A stretch of DNA of 64,000 nt from Anaerolineae bacterium. Its GTDB lineage: Bacteria > Chloroflexota > Anaerolineae > Aggregatilineales > Phototrophicaceae. The stretch is from assembly GCA_025055175.1 (NCBI GenBank), contig JANWYT010000007.1, positions 1 through 64,000 of the forward strand, written 5' to 3'. Each line of letters starts with the position of its first letter. Positions within the stretch are counted from its first letter, which is position 1. Below the pieces are notes generated by a model, which ran no database searches, had not been told where the DNA came from, and saw only the letters and a program-made list of their open reading frames with translations. This document shows positions 33,949 through 43,597 of the stretch, in pieces. Position numbers and translations under genes: made by a program.

Positions 33949-34167
33949 GCGTCACAACCTCTCACAATGGTTAAGTATCAAGACTATAACGCAGGCTCAG
34001 CGAGTCTGCTACGAGTCTTAAAGATTCATCATCCTCGCTGAGCAAGCACGGCGACGAGCCACTTTACAAAGAGTTTACGACTATCCAAGAGATTGTTTAC
34101 GCAAGCGTCCTACACTCGCAGTGTATCCACAGCAAACTTAGTACACCACAAGCGAGGAGAGTTTTCT

Positions 34168-35298
34168 ATGCTGCGCGTCAAATCTTACCCCATCCTGCTG
34201 CTGATCGCGGTTGTGGCCGCGCTGCTGGCCTGGCCCACCCTAGCCCAACAAGGCGCTGTGCAGTCCAACACCCCCGCTGCCCTGGTCTACGACCAGGTAA
34301 GCCCTTCTGTAGTAGCGATCAGCGCCATTGTCGACCTGAGCGCCGCTCAAGGCAACGTCCCTAACTTCCCCAACATACCTAACAGCCCTAACATACCACG
34401 TCAGAACGTGGCCGGCGGCTCTGGCTTCGTCATCGACACGCAGGGCCATATCGTCACCAACGCTCACGTCGTAGAGAACGCCACGCGCATTGAGGTGAAC
34501 TTCTTAGACGGCACGCTGGTGCGCGCGACTCTCGTCGGACTCGACCTCAACAGCGACTTGGCCGTGATCAAGGTCAACCTGCCCGCTGAGCAGCTCAAGC
34601 CAGCTGTCTGGGGCGACAGCAATGCCCTAGACATCGGCCAAGAGGTCTACGCCATCGGCAGCCCCTTCGGCCAGCGCTGGACGCTGACGCGCGGTATCAT
34701 CAGCGCCCTAGATCGCACTATTGGCGGCCTGACGCAGTTCAGCATTGGCGGCGTCATCCAGACCGATGCAGCCATCAACCCTGGCAACAGCGGTGGCCCA
34801 TTGCTCAATGAAGACGGCGAAGTGATCGGGATCAACAGCCAGATTCGCAGCGAGTCAGGCAGCAACTCCGGCGTCGGCTTCGCCATTCCCTCCAACTTGG
34901 CACGCCGCGTCGCCAACGAGCTGATCCAGACGGGCCAAGCCCGCTACAGCTACCTGGGTATCAGCGGCGGCGACGTGACCCTGCCCATCATCGAACAGTT
35001 CAACCTGCCTAACAACACGCGCGGCGTGGTGGTGAACGATATCGTCAACGGCAGCCCCTCGGCCAATGCCGGCCTGCGTCGCGCCGATCTACTCACTCAG
35101 CGCGATGGTCAGCAGATTCCAACCCAAGTGGACATCATCACCGCCATCAATGGCCAGCCTTTGCGGGGCATGAACGACCTCATCAGCTACCTGGCCCAGC
35201 AGACCCAGCCTGGCGACACGGTGACGCTGAGCGTGCTGCGCAATGGCCGCGAACGCCTGGAGGTGACCGTCACTCTAGGCGAGCGTCCGCGCAATTAG
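34168..35298 (+). CDS. HtrA/DegP-type serine protease with PDZ domain
   Basis: This 376-residue protein has an N-terminal signal or anchor (ILLLIAVVAALLAWPTLAQ), then a linker with Pro-Asn repeats (about residues 66-78). A trypsin-like domain has His100 in TNAHVVE, Asp130 in NSDLAVIKV and Ser208 in GNSGGPLL, all intact. One C-terminal PDZ domain spans about residues 285-375. It should degrade or refold damaged proteins outside the membrane. The ATG is preceded by GAGGAG; a longer in-frame start has no ribosome binding site. The region 33949-34167 upstream shows no gene. Confidence 0.92.
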   Translation: MLRVKSYPILLLIAVVAALLAWPTLAQQGAVQSNTPAALVYDQVSPSVVAISAIVDLSAAQGNVPNFPNIPNSPNIPRQNVAGGSGFVIDTQGHIVTNAHVVENATRIEVNFLDGTLVRATLVGLDLNSDLAVIKVNLPAEQLKPAVWGDSNALDIGQEVYAIGSPFGQRWTLTRGIISALDRTIGGLTQFSIGGVIQTDAAINPGNSGGPLLNEDGEVIGINSQIRSESGSNSGVGFAIPSNLARRVANELIQTGQARYSYLGISGGDVTLPIIEQFNLPNNTRGVVVNDIVNGSPSANAGLRRADLLTQRDGQQIPTQVDIITAINGQPLRGMNDLISYLAQQTQPGDTVTLSVLRNGRERLEVTVTLGERPRN

Positions 35299-35376
35299 AG
35301 TCGTCTCATCGGGGTGGGCCTGTGGTTCACCCCACAAGATATAACTTTTCTATGATAACAAGTATAAGTTTTATTG

Positions 35377-35405
35377 TCGACATGAATGACTAGGCGTGCT
35401 ATGAT
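35377..35405 (+). promoter_or_regulatory. Predicted promoter of the rhodanese gene
   Basis: TCGACA (35377-35382) and TATGAT (35400-35405) are 17 bases apart, with TGC before the -10. The start near 35412 leaves about 39 nt of leader. Confidence 0.6.
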
Positions 35406-35450
35406 TCGGTCAGCAGATAGCCAAGACATTGTGAGAAAAGAGCGACTTCC

Positions 35451-36320
35451 ATGAGCGACATCGCCAATCGTGGGTATGCCCACCCCGAAGCCCTAGTTTC
35501 AACCGATTGGGTGGCCGAACACCTAGACGATCCAGAGGTGCGTATCATCGAAAGCAACGAAGACCCGCTGCTCTACCCGTCGGGCCACATCCCTGGCGCG
35601 GTCGAAGTGGACTGGACGCGCGACCTGAACAATCAAGTAGTGCGCGACTATTTGGACAAGGAAGGCTTTGAGGCCCTGGCGCGCCGCATTGGCATCACGC
35701 CGCAGACGATGGTCGTCTTCTATGGTGACAAGAGCAACTGGTGGGCTTGCTATGCCTTCTGGGTGTTCCAACTGTTCGGCCACACCAAAGCAGCGGTGAT
35801 GGACGGTGGGCGCAAGAAGTGGACGGACGAGGACCGTCCGTTGACGCGCGAGGTGCGCAGCTACCCCGTCACCGAGTACATCGCACCAGAGCGCGACGAC
35901 ACAGTTTACCGCGCCTTCCGCGACCAGGTGTTGGCCCACGTGCGCGCTGGCGGCCAGTTGGTGGACGTGCGCAGCCCGGCGGAATTCACTGGTGAGAAGT
36001 TGCACATGGACGGCTATCCACAAGAGGGCGCGCTGCGCGGCGGTCACATCCCCGGCGCCAAGAGCGTCCCCTGGGCGCGTGCCACCAACGACGACGGCAC
36101 GTTCAAGGACGCCGAAGCCCTGCGCGCCATCTATCTGGGCGAGAAGGGCCTCGATCCTCAGAAGGAGACCATCGCTTACTGCCGCATTGGCGAACGCAGC
36201 AGCCACACCTGGTTTGTGCTGTCTTATCTGCTCGGCTTCCAGCATGTGCGCAACTACGACGGCTCTTGGACGGAATGGGGCAACAGCGTCGGCGTGCCGA
36301 TTGCGAAGGGTGGCGAATAG
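35451..36320 (+). CDS. Thiosulfate sulfurtransferase (tandem rhodanese)
   Basis: This 289-residue protein has two rhodanese domains in tandem. The N-terminal one (from [19 protein letters not shown]) lacks the active-site Cys. The C-terminal one has [24 protein letters not shown] and the catalytic loop YCRIGERS with the sulfur-carrying Cys. It transfers sulfane sulfur from thiosulfate or a related donor to cyanide or cellular thiols. The loop CRIGERS fits thiosulfate-type rhodaneses better than mercaptopyruvate types, which usually have CGSGVTA. It has its own promoter and stands alone between htrA and htpG. Confidence 0.9.
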   Translation: MSDIANRGYAHPEALVSTDWVAEHLDDPEVRIIESNEDPLLYPSGHIPGAVEVDWTRDLNNQVVRDYLDKEGFEALARRIGITPQTMVVFYGDKSNWWACYAFWVFQLFGHTKAAVMDGGRKKWTDEDRPLTREVRSYPVTEYIAPERDDTVYRAFRDQVLAHVRAGGQLVDVRSPAEFTGEKLHMDGYPQEGALRGGHIPGAKSVPWARATNDDGTFKDAEALRAIYLGEKGLDPQKETIAYCRIGERSSHTWFVLSYLLGFQHVRNYDGSWTEWGNSVGVPIAKGGE

Positions 36321-36546
36321 CGGCCACTGACCCAAACCTCACTTCCCATGTTCGGTCTCTGGATGCGGCCCAAACGCTTCATAGGCCAAGGCGAGAGCTG
36401 AAAACTGTCAAAGGTGAATTTCGCATGCAAGCCCTGCCTCCAAAGGCCGGTGCTTGCCACCTCCTTGCCCTGAGGACGATGCGTTTTTACGTGCTTCTTA
36501 CAGCCCTGTGGTATACCATCATGCGGTCTAACAAGGAGTTTTGTCC

Positions 36547-38439
36547 ATGAGCGAACAATTCACCTTTCAAGCCGAAACTCAGCAGCTTCTCGACATCCTG
36601 ATCCATTCGCTGTACACCGAGCGCGAAATCTTCTTGCGCGAACTGCTCAGCAACGCCAGCGACGCCCTGCACCGCCTCCAGTTTGAGCAGCTCACCAACC
36701 CCAACGTGCTAGACCCCGCCGCCCCGCTGGAGGTGCGCATCTTCATCGACAAAGAAGCGCGCACCCTGACAATCCGCGACACAGGCATCGGCATGACCCG
36801 CGACGAGATCATCGCCAACCTGGGGACAATCGCCCGCAGCGGTGCTAAGCAGTTCATGCAAGCTGTGCGCGACAAATCCGGCGACCAAGCTAGCGCCATC
36901 ATCGGCCAGTTCGGCGTGGGCTTCTACAGCGCCTTCATGGTGGCCGACGAAGTGCGCGTCATCTCGCGCTCCTATCGGCCTGATGCGCAGGCCGTCCAAT
37001 GGCGCGCTAGCGGCGGCACAAGTTACGAAATTGACTCGGCAGACAAGGCCGAGCGCGGCACAGACGTAATCTTGCACCTGAAAGAGGACGCCGACGAGTT
37101 CTTGCAACCCTGGAAGCTCCACGACATCATCCGCCGCCACAGCGATTACGTGGCCTTCCCGATTTACGTCGTCAGCCCCAAGCCCGAAGGCCAGAATGAC
37201 CAGTCACAGGTTGAAGAACGTCCCGCCAACAGCCAGCAGGCGATTTGGCGTCGCGCCCCACAAGAGATCACCGAGGACGACTACAAGGGCTTCTACCGCG
37301 CCTTCAGCATGGAATTTGAGCCGCCGCTGCATCACATCCACGTGCGCGCCGACGTGCCTTTGCAGTACTACGCCCTGCTCTACATCCCGGCCAGCAACCA
37401 ACCTGGCATGTTTAGCCTGCGCAAGCAACCTGGCCTCAAACTCTATGCGCGCAAAATCCTCATCCAGGAATACAACACCGACCTGCTGCCCGACTATCTG
37501 AGCTTCGTGCAGGGGGTAGTCGACAGCGAAGACCTGCCCCTCAACGTCTCCCGCGAGAGCATCAAGGCGGATCGCGGCATGGTCAACCTGAAGAACGCCT
37601 TGACCAAGCGCGTCCTGAGCGACTTGCGTAAGCTGATGGACAAAGAGCGCGAGCGCTATTTGCCCATCTACAAGCAATACGCGCGCTTCCTCAAGCAGGG
37701 CTTGGTCATGCACCCAACAGAACGCGCCGAATTAGAGCAGCTCTTGCTGTTCAACAGCAGCCGCGACGATTCGCCCGACTCGTGGGTGAGCCTGAGCGAG
37801 GCAGTGGAGCGCATGGTCAGCGGTCAGCAGGAACTGTACTATGTTGTGGCCGATGACTTCGCTTCGGCACGGCGCAGTCCGCACCTGGAAGCCTTCCGCG
37901 CGCGCGGCATTGAAGTGCTTTACTTCTGCGACCCTGTAGATGCCATGCTGCCGATGAGCCTGACGGAATTCCGAGGCTATAAGCTGCGCGCGGTCGATGA
38001 CGCCAACATCGACCTGAAGGATGTGGGCCAAGCGCCACAGCAGGCTGAGGCCGAGGCCATCGAAGACCAAGCTCTGTTAGACTTGGTGGGACGCATGAAG
38101 GCTGTCTTGGGCGAACGGGTGCGCGGCGTGCGCGCCTCGCGGGTGCTGGTGGGCAGCGCCGCTCGCCTGGTGAGCGACGACGATAGCCAGCGGCGACACA
38201 TGTTCCGCATCAATCGCTTGTTGGATCGCGAGGTCGAATGGCCTGTCATGACGCTAGAGGTCAATCCTCGTCACCCGCTGCTGCACAACCTCAGCAAGCT
38301 GAGCGCCGATTCGCCCACCTTCGGCTTGATCGTCGAACAGCTCTACGAGACGGCGCTGCTGCAAGAGGGCATGCACCCTGATCCGTCCAGCATGGCCGAA
38401 CGTCTGACCCAACTCATGCAAGCCGCGAGCCAGGCGTGA
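36547..38439 (+). CDS. htpG: Molecular chaperone HtpG (Hsp90)
   Basis: This 630-residue bacterial Hsp90 has the N-terminal GHKL ATPase domain: ELLSNASDALHRL (catalytic Glu and Asn), IRDTGIGMTRDEI, IARSGAKQFM and GQFGVGFYSAFMVAD. The middle domain has YKGFYRAF and GVVDSEDLPLNVSRE, with the ATP-contacting Arg. The C-terminal domain ends normally. The ATG is set by AAGGAG 8 bases upstream; a TTG two codons earlier is too close. Its stop overlaps the GTG of murJ (GTGA), an unusual pairing. Between 36321 and 36546 no gene is seen. Confidence 0.95.
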   Translation: MSEQFTFQAETQQLLDILIHSLYTEREIFLRELLSNASDALHRLQFEQLTNPNVLDPAAPLEVRIFIDKEARTLTIRDTGIGMTRDEIIANLGTIARSGAKQFMQAVRDKSGDQASAIIGQFGVGFYSAFMVADEVRVISRSYRPDAQAVQWRASGGTSYEIDSADKAERGTDVILHLKEDADEFLQPWKLHDIIRRHSDYVAFPIYVVSPKPEGQNDQSQVEERPANSQQAIWRRAPQEITEDDYKGFYRAFSMEFEPPLHHIHVRADVPLQYYALLYIPASNQPGMFSLRKQPGLKLYARKILIQEYNTDLLPDYLSFVQGVVDSEDLPLNVSRESIKADRGMVNLKNALTKRVLSDLRKLMDKERERYLPIYKQYARFLKQGLVMHPTERAELEQLLLFNSSRDDSPDSWVSLSEAVERMVSGQQELYYVVADDFASARRSPHLEAFRARGIEVLYFCDPVDAMLPMSLTEFRGYKLRAVDDANIDLKDVGQAPQQAEAEAIEDQALLDLVGRMKAVLGERVRGVRASRVLVGSAARLVSDDDSQRRHMFRINRLLDREVEWPVMTLEVNPRHPLLHNLSKLSADSPTFGLIVEQLYETALLQEGMHPDPSSMAERLTQLMQAASQA

Positions 38440-40052
38440 GTAGCTCATCATCGCGCGCGCTGTCCTCGCGTCGGCTCGTGCTGGCAGCCCTGACAGTAGT
38501 GCTGGGCTTTTTAGCTAGCGGCGCGCTGGGCTTCGTGCGCCTGGGAGTCGTGGCAGCGCAGTTCGGCACGTCAGCGGCGCTGGATGCCTTCACGGCCAGC
38601 CAGCGCCTGCCAGAAGTGCTGTTCGTGTTGGTGGCCGGCGGAGCGCTCGGCTCATCCTTCATCCCCATCTATGCCCGTGTGCGCCAACAGGACGAAGAAG
38701 CCGCTTGGCGGCTGGCTTCAGCAGTGATGACGTTGGCCAGCGCGGCGGCGGCCCTACTAGGCCTATTCGTCGCTCTGCTGGCTGAGCCAATCATGAGCCT
38801 GCTGCTGGCGGGAAGCCCACCCGATATGCAGCGTCTGGCGGCAGAGCTGACGCGCCTGCAAATGCCCACGCCTTTCATATTCACCATCAGCGGCCTGTTG
38901 ATGGGCCTGCTACAAGCGCATGGGCGCTTCCTGCTGCCCAGCCTGGCCATTAGCATGAACAACGTCGGCATTATGATCGGCGCGCTGCTGATTGCGCCTG
39001 CGCTGCCACCTGCCGAGGGCCTGGCCCAAGTCGGCCCTAATAACGTCTATGGCTTGGCCTGGGGAGCGTTGCTGAGCGCGCTGTTGCACTTAGCAGTGCA
39101 GTTGCCAGCGCTGCCGCGCATCAAAGCACGGCTGCGGCCCTTGTTTGCGCCGCGTCTGGAAGGCGTGGGGCGGGTGTTGACGCTTATGCTGCCGCGCGTG
39201 CTGGGCTTAGGGGTCACGCAGGTTAACTACCTGGTGAACATCATCTTGGCTTCGCGCATGGCCGAAGGCAGCCTGGCGGCGCTCAGCGTAGCCTTCAGCC
39301 TGATGTTCTTCGCTCTGGGGATCATCGCTCAGAGCGTGGGGTCGGCTGTCTTCCCCACGCTGGCGGCTCTGCGCGCGGAAGGCGACATGGACGGCTTCCG
39401 CGCGCGCCTGTTGGGGGCGGTGCGCGCCGTTGTCTTCCTGTCCTTGCCCGCCACCGCCGTATGTGTGGTGCTGGGTGCGCCCCTGCTCAGCTTGTTTGAG
39501 CGCGGCGAATGGACGCCAACCAGCACCCAAGCGACAGCTTGGGCGCTAGCCTTCTATGGCCTGGGCATGGTAGGATTCGCTCTGCTGGAGGTCTTCTCGC
39601 GCGCCTTCTACGCGCTGGAGGATACTTGGACGCCAGTAGCAGTGGGGACGCTAGCTATGTTGAGCAACATCGCGCTCAGCCTGCTGCTGGTACAGGTGGT
39701 AGGCAACCCCGATGAGTTGGCGCGCGGCGCGTTCGGGGGGTTGGCGCTGGCTAACAGCCTCACCACCCTGGCTGAAGCGGCGCTGCTATGGGCTTTGTTG
39801 GATCAGCGCATAGGTGGGCTAGGCCTGCGCTCCCAAGCCACAGGCTTGGGAGCGTTTCTGGCGCGCAGTGCAGGGGCGACTCTGGGTTATGCAATTGTGA
39901 TGGCTTGGTTAGCCCAGGCCCTGCCCTTACACGGAGTGGCGCTGGGCCTGGCGGCGTTTGGCTTGGGGGGTGTGGCATTCTTTGGGCTAGCGCTGATCCT
40001 GGGGATCGACGAAGCCCGCAGTGTGCCACGTCGTCTACTGCGCCGGAGCTAG
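38436..40052 (+). CDS. murJ: Lipid II flippase MurJ
   Basis: This 538-residue MATE-like membrane protein of the MurJ/MviN family flips lipid II across the membrane for peptidoglycan synthesis. About 14 hydrophobic helices can be seen. Family landmarks are GFVRLGVVAAQFGTSAALDAFTASQRLPE, VAGGALGSSFIPIY and RVLGLGVTQVNYLVNIILAS. The GTG start overlaps the htpG stop by 4 bases, so translation is coupled. Its 3' end overlaps the convergent FmdB-like gene by 4 bases. Presence of MurJ and an M23 peptidase points to a peptidoglycan wall. Confidence 0.92.
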   Translation: MSSSSSRALSSRRLVLAALTVVLGFLASGALGFVRLGVVAAQFGTSAALDAFTASQRLPEVLFVLVAGGALGSSFIPIYARVRQQDEEAAWRLASAVMTLASAAAALLGLFVALLAEPIMSLLLAGSPPDMQRLAAELTRLQMPTPFIFTISGLLMGLLQAHGRFLLPSLAISMNNVGIMIGALLIAPALPPAEGLAQVGPNNVYGLAWGALLSALLHLAVQLPALPRIKARLRPLFAPRLEGVGRVLTLMLPRVLGLGVTQVNYLVNIILASRMAEGSLAALSVAFSLMFFALGIIAQSVGSAVFPTLAALRAEGDMDGFRARLLGAVRAVVFLSLPATAVCVVLGAPLLSLFERGEWTPTSTQATAWALAFYGLGMVGFALLEVFSRAFYALEDTWTPVAVGTLAMLSNIALSLLLVQVVGNPDELARGAFGGLALANSLTTLAEAALLWALLDQRIGGLGLRSQATGLGAFLARSAGATLGYAIVMAWLAQALPLHGVALGLAAFGLGGVAFFGLALILGIDEARSVPRRLLRRS

Positions 40053-40333
40053 TCGCCGGCGGCCGCGGCGGCGCTGCCGCCAGCCGTTGCAGGCGGAGGC
40101 GTGACGGCGGGCGTCTCCGCTTTGCCATCTTTGGCAGAGGTAGTGGTCGTCTTGGAGGAGACTTTGTTGTCAGTCACGTAGAAGCCAGAGCCTTTGAAGA
40201 TGACGCCGGCGGCCTGGACGACGCGCACGACGCGCTGTCCCGTCGAGGGGCAGACCGTGAGCGGTTCATCTCCGAAGTTCTGGCGCAGATCGAAGGTTGT
40301 ACCGTCTTCGCGGCGATAGGTGTACATCGGCAT
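40049..40333 (-). CDS. FmdB-like protein with degenerate zinc ribbon
   Basis: This 94-residue protein has the FmdB family shape: MPMYTYRREDGTTFD, then PLTVCPSTGQRVVRVV, then GVIFKGSGFYVTDNK, followed by a Thr/Ala/Pro-rich tail. FmdB proteins normally carry CxxCG twice and bind zinc. Here the first pair is RREDG and the second is CPSTG, so only one of four Cys remains and zinc binding is unlikely. The FKGSGFY motif is intact. GAGGT lies 9 bases before the ATG. Function of the family is unknown; some members sit near amidase genes. Confidence 0.85.
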   Translation of the reverse strand: MPMYTYRREDGTTFDLRQNFGDEPLTVCPSTGQRVVRVVQAAGVIFKGSGFYVTDNKVSSKTTTTSAKDGKAETPAVTPPPATAGGSAAAAAGD

Positions 40334-40496
40334 GGGTCATCTACCTCAATGCTGCATGATGTCGTTCAGTTTTCACACTACGATTCGACGCCGTATACTA
40401 GCAAGGTTCTACAAGAATTGCGTTAATGCCATCTCATGGGGGTAAGAGCAGAGCTAGGAGATAGGATTTATTCATGAAATGCTCACAGAGCGTCAT

Positions 40497-41477
40497 CTAC
40501 TCCACCGCATAAAGCTCCACCAGACCAGCGCCGCGCGCGATGGCTAAGGTGCGACCATCGGGACTGAAAGCCACATCCCAGACAAGCTCAGCGCTCTCCA
40601 ACAGGACGCGCTGAGCTGATTGGGTGGCGATGTCCCACAGCAGGACGCGCCCCTCTAGCTCGACGGTGGCCAGGCGCGTCCAATCGCGGCTGACGCTAGC
40701 GCGCACAATCTCGCTGCCGGCGCTGAACTGACCAACGATCATCCCGCTCGTCGTCTCGCGCAGTTGCAAGAAAGGATAGAGCATGGCCAGGTTAGTGCCG
40801 CCCTGGCTGAAGAAGACGCCATGAGGTTCGACTTCGGACTGAGCGTTGAAGCGACTCATGATAGCACCGCTGACGACGTCGTAGACCAGCACATCGGCAG
40901 GGCCGTAGACCACCGCCAGGCGCGCGCCGTCGTCGCTGAGGGCGGCCTGAGTGATAGTCGGATCGGGCAGGTCGGCGGGAGCGGCGATGAAGGCTTGCGG
41001 GCTGAAATCCGCCGCCGACCAGAGCAGCAGGCCCTGGGCGTCGTAACTGATGAAGCGCGCGCCATCGGCGCTATACTTCAAGCGCGGTAGGTCGTCGTGG
41101 GCTTGTACCGTGTTGAGGATGAGCCATTGCCCCAGACCCCACAGCGTCACCTGGCCTTGCAGCGATCCGGTCAGCAGGAGAGGCGCGCTGGGATGCAGAG
41201 CGAAAGTAGCCAGCGTTTGGCTTTCTTGAGCCAGGGTGACGACATTTGCGCCACTGGTTAGCTCCCAGGCTTGCAAGCTGTAGTCTAAATCGCCATCAGC
41301 GTCAGCCTGAGCGCTGGCGCTCAGCAGGTATTGGCCATCAGCGCTGAAGCCAATCTGGGCCACGTTGGGGTGGGCCAGGGCCAGGACGCTTAGCGGCGAT
41401 GGGTTGGCCGTCTGGGCCAGGGCGCTTAGGCTCAGGGCAGACGGAACGATGAAACAGGCCAACAGGAAGCGGCGCAT
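40497..41477 (-). CDS. Exported WD40-like beta-propeller protein
   Basis: This 326-residue protein begins with a signal sequence (MRRFLLACFIVPSALSLSALAQ). The remainder has WD40/YncE-like blades of about 40 residues, such as IGFSADGQYLLSASA, LKYSADGARFISYDAQG, AALSDDGARLAVVYG and VAFSPDGRTLAIARG; about seven could make one propeller. It should be a secreted or surface-bound protein-interaction domain; no enzymatic motif is seen. I placed the start at the ATG at 41477; a TTG six codons upstream overlaps the M24 peptidase gene by 13 bases. Confidence 0.75.
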   Translation of the reverse strand: MRRFLLACFIVPSALSLSALAQTANPSPLSVLALAHPNVAQIGFSADGQYLLSASAQADADGDLDYSLQAWELTSGANVVTLAQESQTLATFALHPSAPLLLTGSLQGQVTLWGLGQWLILNTVQAHDDLPRLKYSADGARFISYDAQGLLLWSAADFSPQAFIAAPADLPDPTITQAALSDDGARLAVVYGPADVLVYDVVSGAIMSRFNAQSEVEPHGVFFSQGGTNLAMLYPFLQLRETTSGMIVGQFSAGSEIVRASVSRDWTRLATVELEGRVLLWDIATQSAQRVLLESAELVWDVAFSPDGRTLAIARGAGLVELYAVE

Positions 41478-41482
41478 GAGGC

Positions 41483-42586
41483 TCAGACCTGCCAACCGCG
41501 CGGGAAGCTAGTCAGCGATTCGCAGCCGTCAGCAGTGACGACCACGTCGTCTTCAATGCGCACCCCGCCCACGCCAGGCAGGTAAATGCCCGGCTCAATG
41601 GTGAAGACCATGCCCACCTCCAGTGGTACATCGACATTGGCGGCGATTTGCGGCAGTTCGTGGCCTTCCAAGCCCAGCCCATGACCAGTGCGGTGGGTGA
41701 AGTAAGCGCCGTAGCCCGCCGCTTCGATGACCTCGCGCGCGGCTCTGTCCACCTGGCCGCAGGTGACGCCAGGGGCGGCCATGCGACGGGCGGCTTCATT
41801 AGCCTGCTGGACGACTTCGTGCAGGCGCAGCATGTCGGCGCTGGGCGCCCCCAAGCAGAAGGTGCGGGTGATGTCAGCGGGGTAGCCATCGACCACGCCA
41901 CCGAAGTCCACTAGCAGGAATTCGTCCTGGCCCAGGGTGCGCGAGCTGGGATTACCGTGCGGCAGGGCGCTCTGCGGGCCAGTCAAGACGATAGGCGCAA
42001 ACGAGTCGCTCTCGCAGCCTGCGGCTTGCAATTCACGGCTGAGCTGAGCAGCCATCACCTGTTCGCTCATACCAGGCTTGACCCAGTCCAAGAAGCGACG
42101 CAGGGCGTCTTCACTGCGCTGGTTGGCGCGACGGATGGCGTCTATCTCATCGGCGCCTTTGATAGCGCGCACAGCCAGCAGCGCTTGACCCACGTCCTGT
42201 ACGCAGCTCATGTCTTGGCCCGCCCGAGCCAGAGCCAGCCATTCGAAGACGCGCATGTTCATGCCGTCCACGCCCAGGCGCGCCCCGTCCAGCGCCTGCA
42301 CGGCTTGGCGGAAGGCGTCGGCATACCCGTCTACGTCCGACCAGACGTAGCTCTCGGCTTCTGCGATGGCAGAATTGGGGTGCTGCTGGCGCTTGGACAC
42401 CTCCAGCAGGGGCAGGATGAAGCGCACTTGGCCAGCGCGGCTGATGAAGGCCAGGATAGGCCGTTCGCTGCGGTGATAGTCCAAGCCGATGAAGTAGCGC
42501 AGATTCGCCCCAGGGATGAGGACGATCGCGTCTACGCCGTCCAGGCGGGCGAAGAGCTTATCCCAGCGTTGCTGATGGAGGTTCAT
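41483..42586 (-). CDS. M24-family (Xaa-Pro) aminopeptidase
   Basis: This 367-residue protein of the pita-bread fold includes creatinase-like N-terminal (IVLIPGANLRYFIGLDYH) and catalytic C-terminal domains. Metal ligands are all present: Asp in LLVDFGG, Asp in DITRTFCLG, His in HRTGHGLGLEGHE, Glu in IEPGIYLP and Glu in RIEDDVV. It likely removes N-terminal residues from Xaa-Pro peptides, using two Mn or Co ions. The ATG at 42586 fits the family start; an alternative at 42616 would overlap the upstream amidase by 8 bases. It lies in a run with the amidase and the WD40-like gene on the same strand. Confidence 0.88.
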   Translation of the reverse strand: MNLHQQRWDKLFARLDGVDAIVLIPGANLRYFIGLDYHRSERPILAFISRAGQVRFILPLLEVSKRQQHPNSAIAEAESYVWSDVDGYADAFRQAVQALDGARLGVDGMNMRVFEWLALARAGQDMSCVQDVGQALLAVRAIKGADEIDAIRRANQRSEDALRRFLDWVKPGMSEQVMAAQLSRELQAAGCESDSFAPIVLTGPQSALPHGNPSSRTLGQDEFLLVDFGGVVDGYPADITRTFCLGAPSADMLRLHEVVQQANEAARRMAAPGVTCGQVDRAAREVIEAAGYGAYFTHRTGHGLGLEGHELPQIAANVDVPLEVGMVFTIEPGIYLPGVGGVRIEDDVVVTADGCESLTSFPRGWQV

Positions 42587-42608
42587 GAGGGTAGGCTCGC
42601 TTTCCAGA

Positions 42609-43397
42609 TCAGCCATAGATATCGGGGCGCAGATCGTTGAAGACGGGGATAGTCTTGCGCACCTCGTCCACCACGTCCAGCTCAATCTCTACTGTCACCA
42701 ACTGAGGCTGCTCGCCAATTTCGACGACCACGCGCCCCCAGGGATCGACGATCATCGAATGCCCCGCGAAGACCGTGCCGCCTGTCTCGCCACAGGCGTT
42801 GCAGGCGATGACGTAGGCCTGATTTTCGATGGCACGAGCGATGAGCAGAGCGCGCCAGTGTTCTAGGCGGGCCATGGGCCATTCCGCCGGGATGATGAGC
42901 ATGCGGGCGTTTTGGTCGCGGGTGTACTTGCGGAACAGCTCTGGGAAGCGCAAATCGTAGCAGATGGCCAAGCCCACCACGCCCCAGGGCAGATCCAGCG
43001 CTACCGGCGCCTGGCCTGGCTGCAAGTACTTGTCCTCGTCCATCAGGCCGAACAGGTGTATCTTGCGGTAGATGCCGATCATGCGACCACTAGGAGCGAA
43101 CAGCGGAGCGCTGTTGGCGACTTCTAGGCCACGCTTCTCCAGGATAGAGCCGACGATGACGATTTTCTGCTGAGTGGCCAGAGTAGAGAGCTGGGCGAAC
43201 ATGCCCTTGCTCAGTTCGCTAGCGTGTTCTTTGGCCACGTCCAGGCAGTAGCCGGTTGACCACAGCTCTGGCAGCACCAGCACATGCGAGCGGCGCTGGG
43301 CAGCGAGTGCGGCCATCTGCTCCACCTGGGCAAAGTTGCGTTTGGGGTCGGCCAAGGCGATGTTCATCTGGCCCAGGCTGACGGTGAGCTTCGGCAT
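42609..43397 (-). CDS. Carbon-nitrogen hydrolase (nitrilase superfamily, omega-amidase-like)
   Basis: In this 262-residue protein the catalytic triad is visible as Glu in LPELWSTGY, Lys in YRKIHLFG and Cys in LAICYDLRFPELFRK. The sequence fits Nit2-type omega-amidases or related carbamoyl amidases. These hydrolyse alpha-ketoglutaramate or similar amides; the exact substrate is not readable here. It starts at an ATG and its stop lies close to the M24 peptidase start, so both are probably cotranscribed in a peptide or amino-acid salvage unit. Confidence 0.88.
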   Translation of the reverse strand: MPKLTVSLGQMNIALADPKRNFAQVEQMAALAAQRRSHVLVLPELWSTGYCLDVAKEHASELSKGMFAQLSTLATQQKIVIVGSILEKRGLEVANSAPLFAPSGRMIGIYRKIHLFGLMDEDKYLQPGQAPVALDLPWGVVGLAICYDLRFPELFRKYTRDQNARMLIIPAEWPMARLEHWRALLIARAIENQAYVIACNACGETGGTVFAGHSMIVDPWGRVVVEIGEQPQLVTVEIELDVVDEVRKTIPVFNDLRPDIYG

Positions 43398-43597
43398 AAA
43401 GTTCCCTCACGTTGGCTAAGGCTGCTTGAATTGTGAACAGTATACGCCAAGCCGCCTAGCCTGGCCAGAGGACTGCTCGCTCCAGCCCACAGCGTCATAC
43501 TTGGTCTGGCCTGGCCCTACAGGTTGGACACATTCACCTCTACTATGCGTTCTATCACGGTTTGAAATATTCTCTGAATGGGGCAAGGAACAGAACC

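Noticed and set aside
35299..35376. GGGGTGGG/CACCCC hairpin after the HtrA gene as a terminator
   Set aside because: The stem is plausible but no T run follows, so I did not call it as rho-independent.
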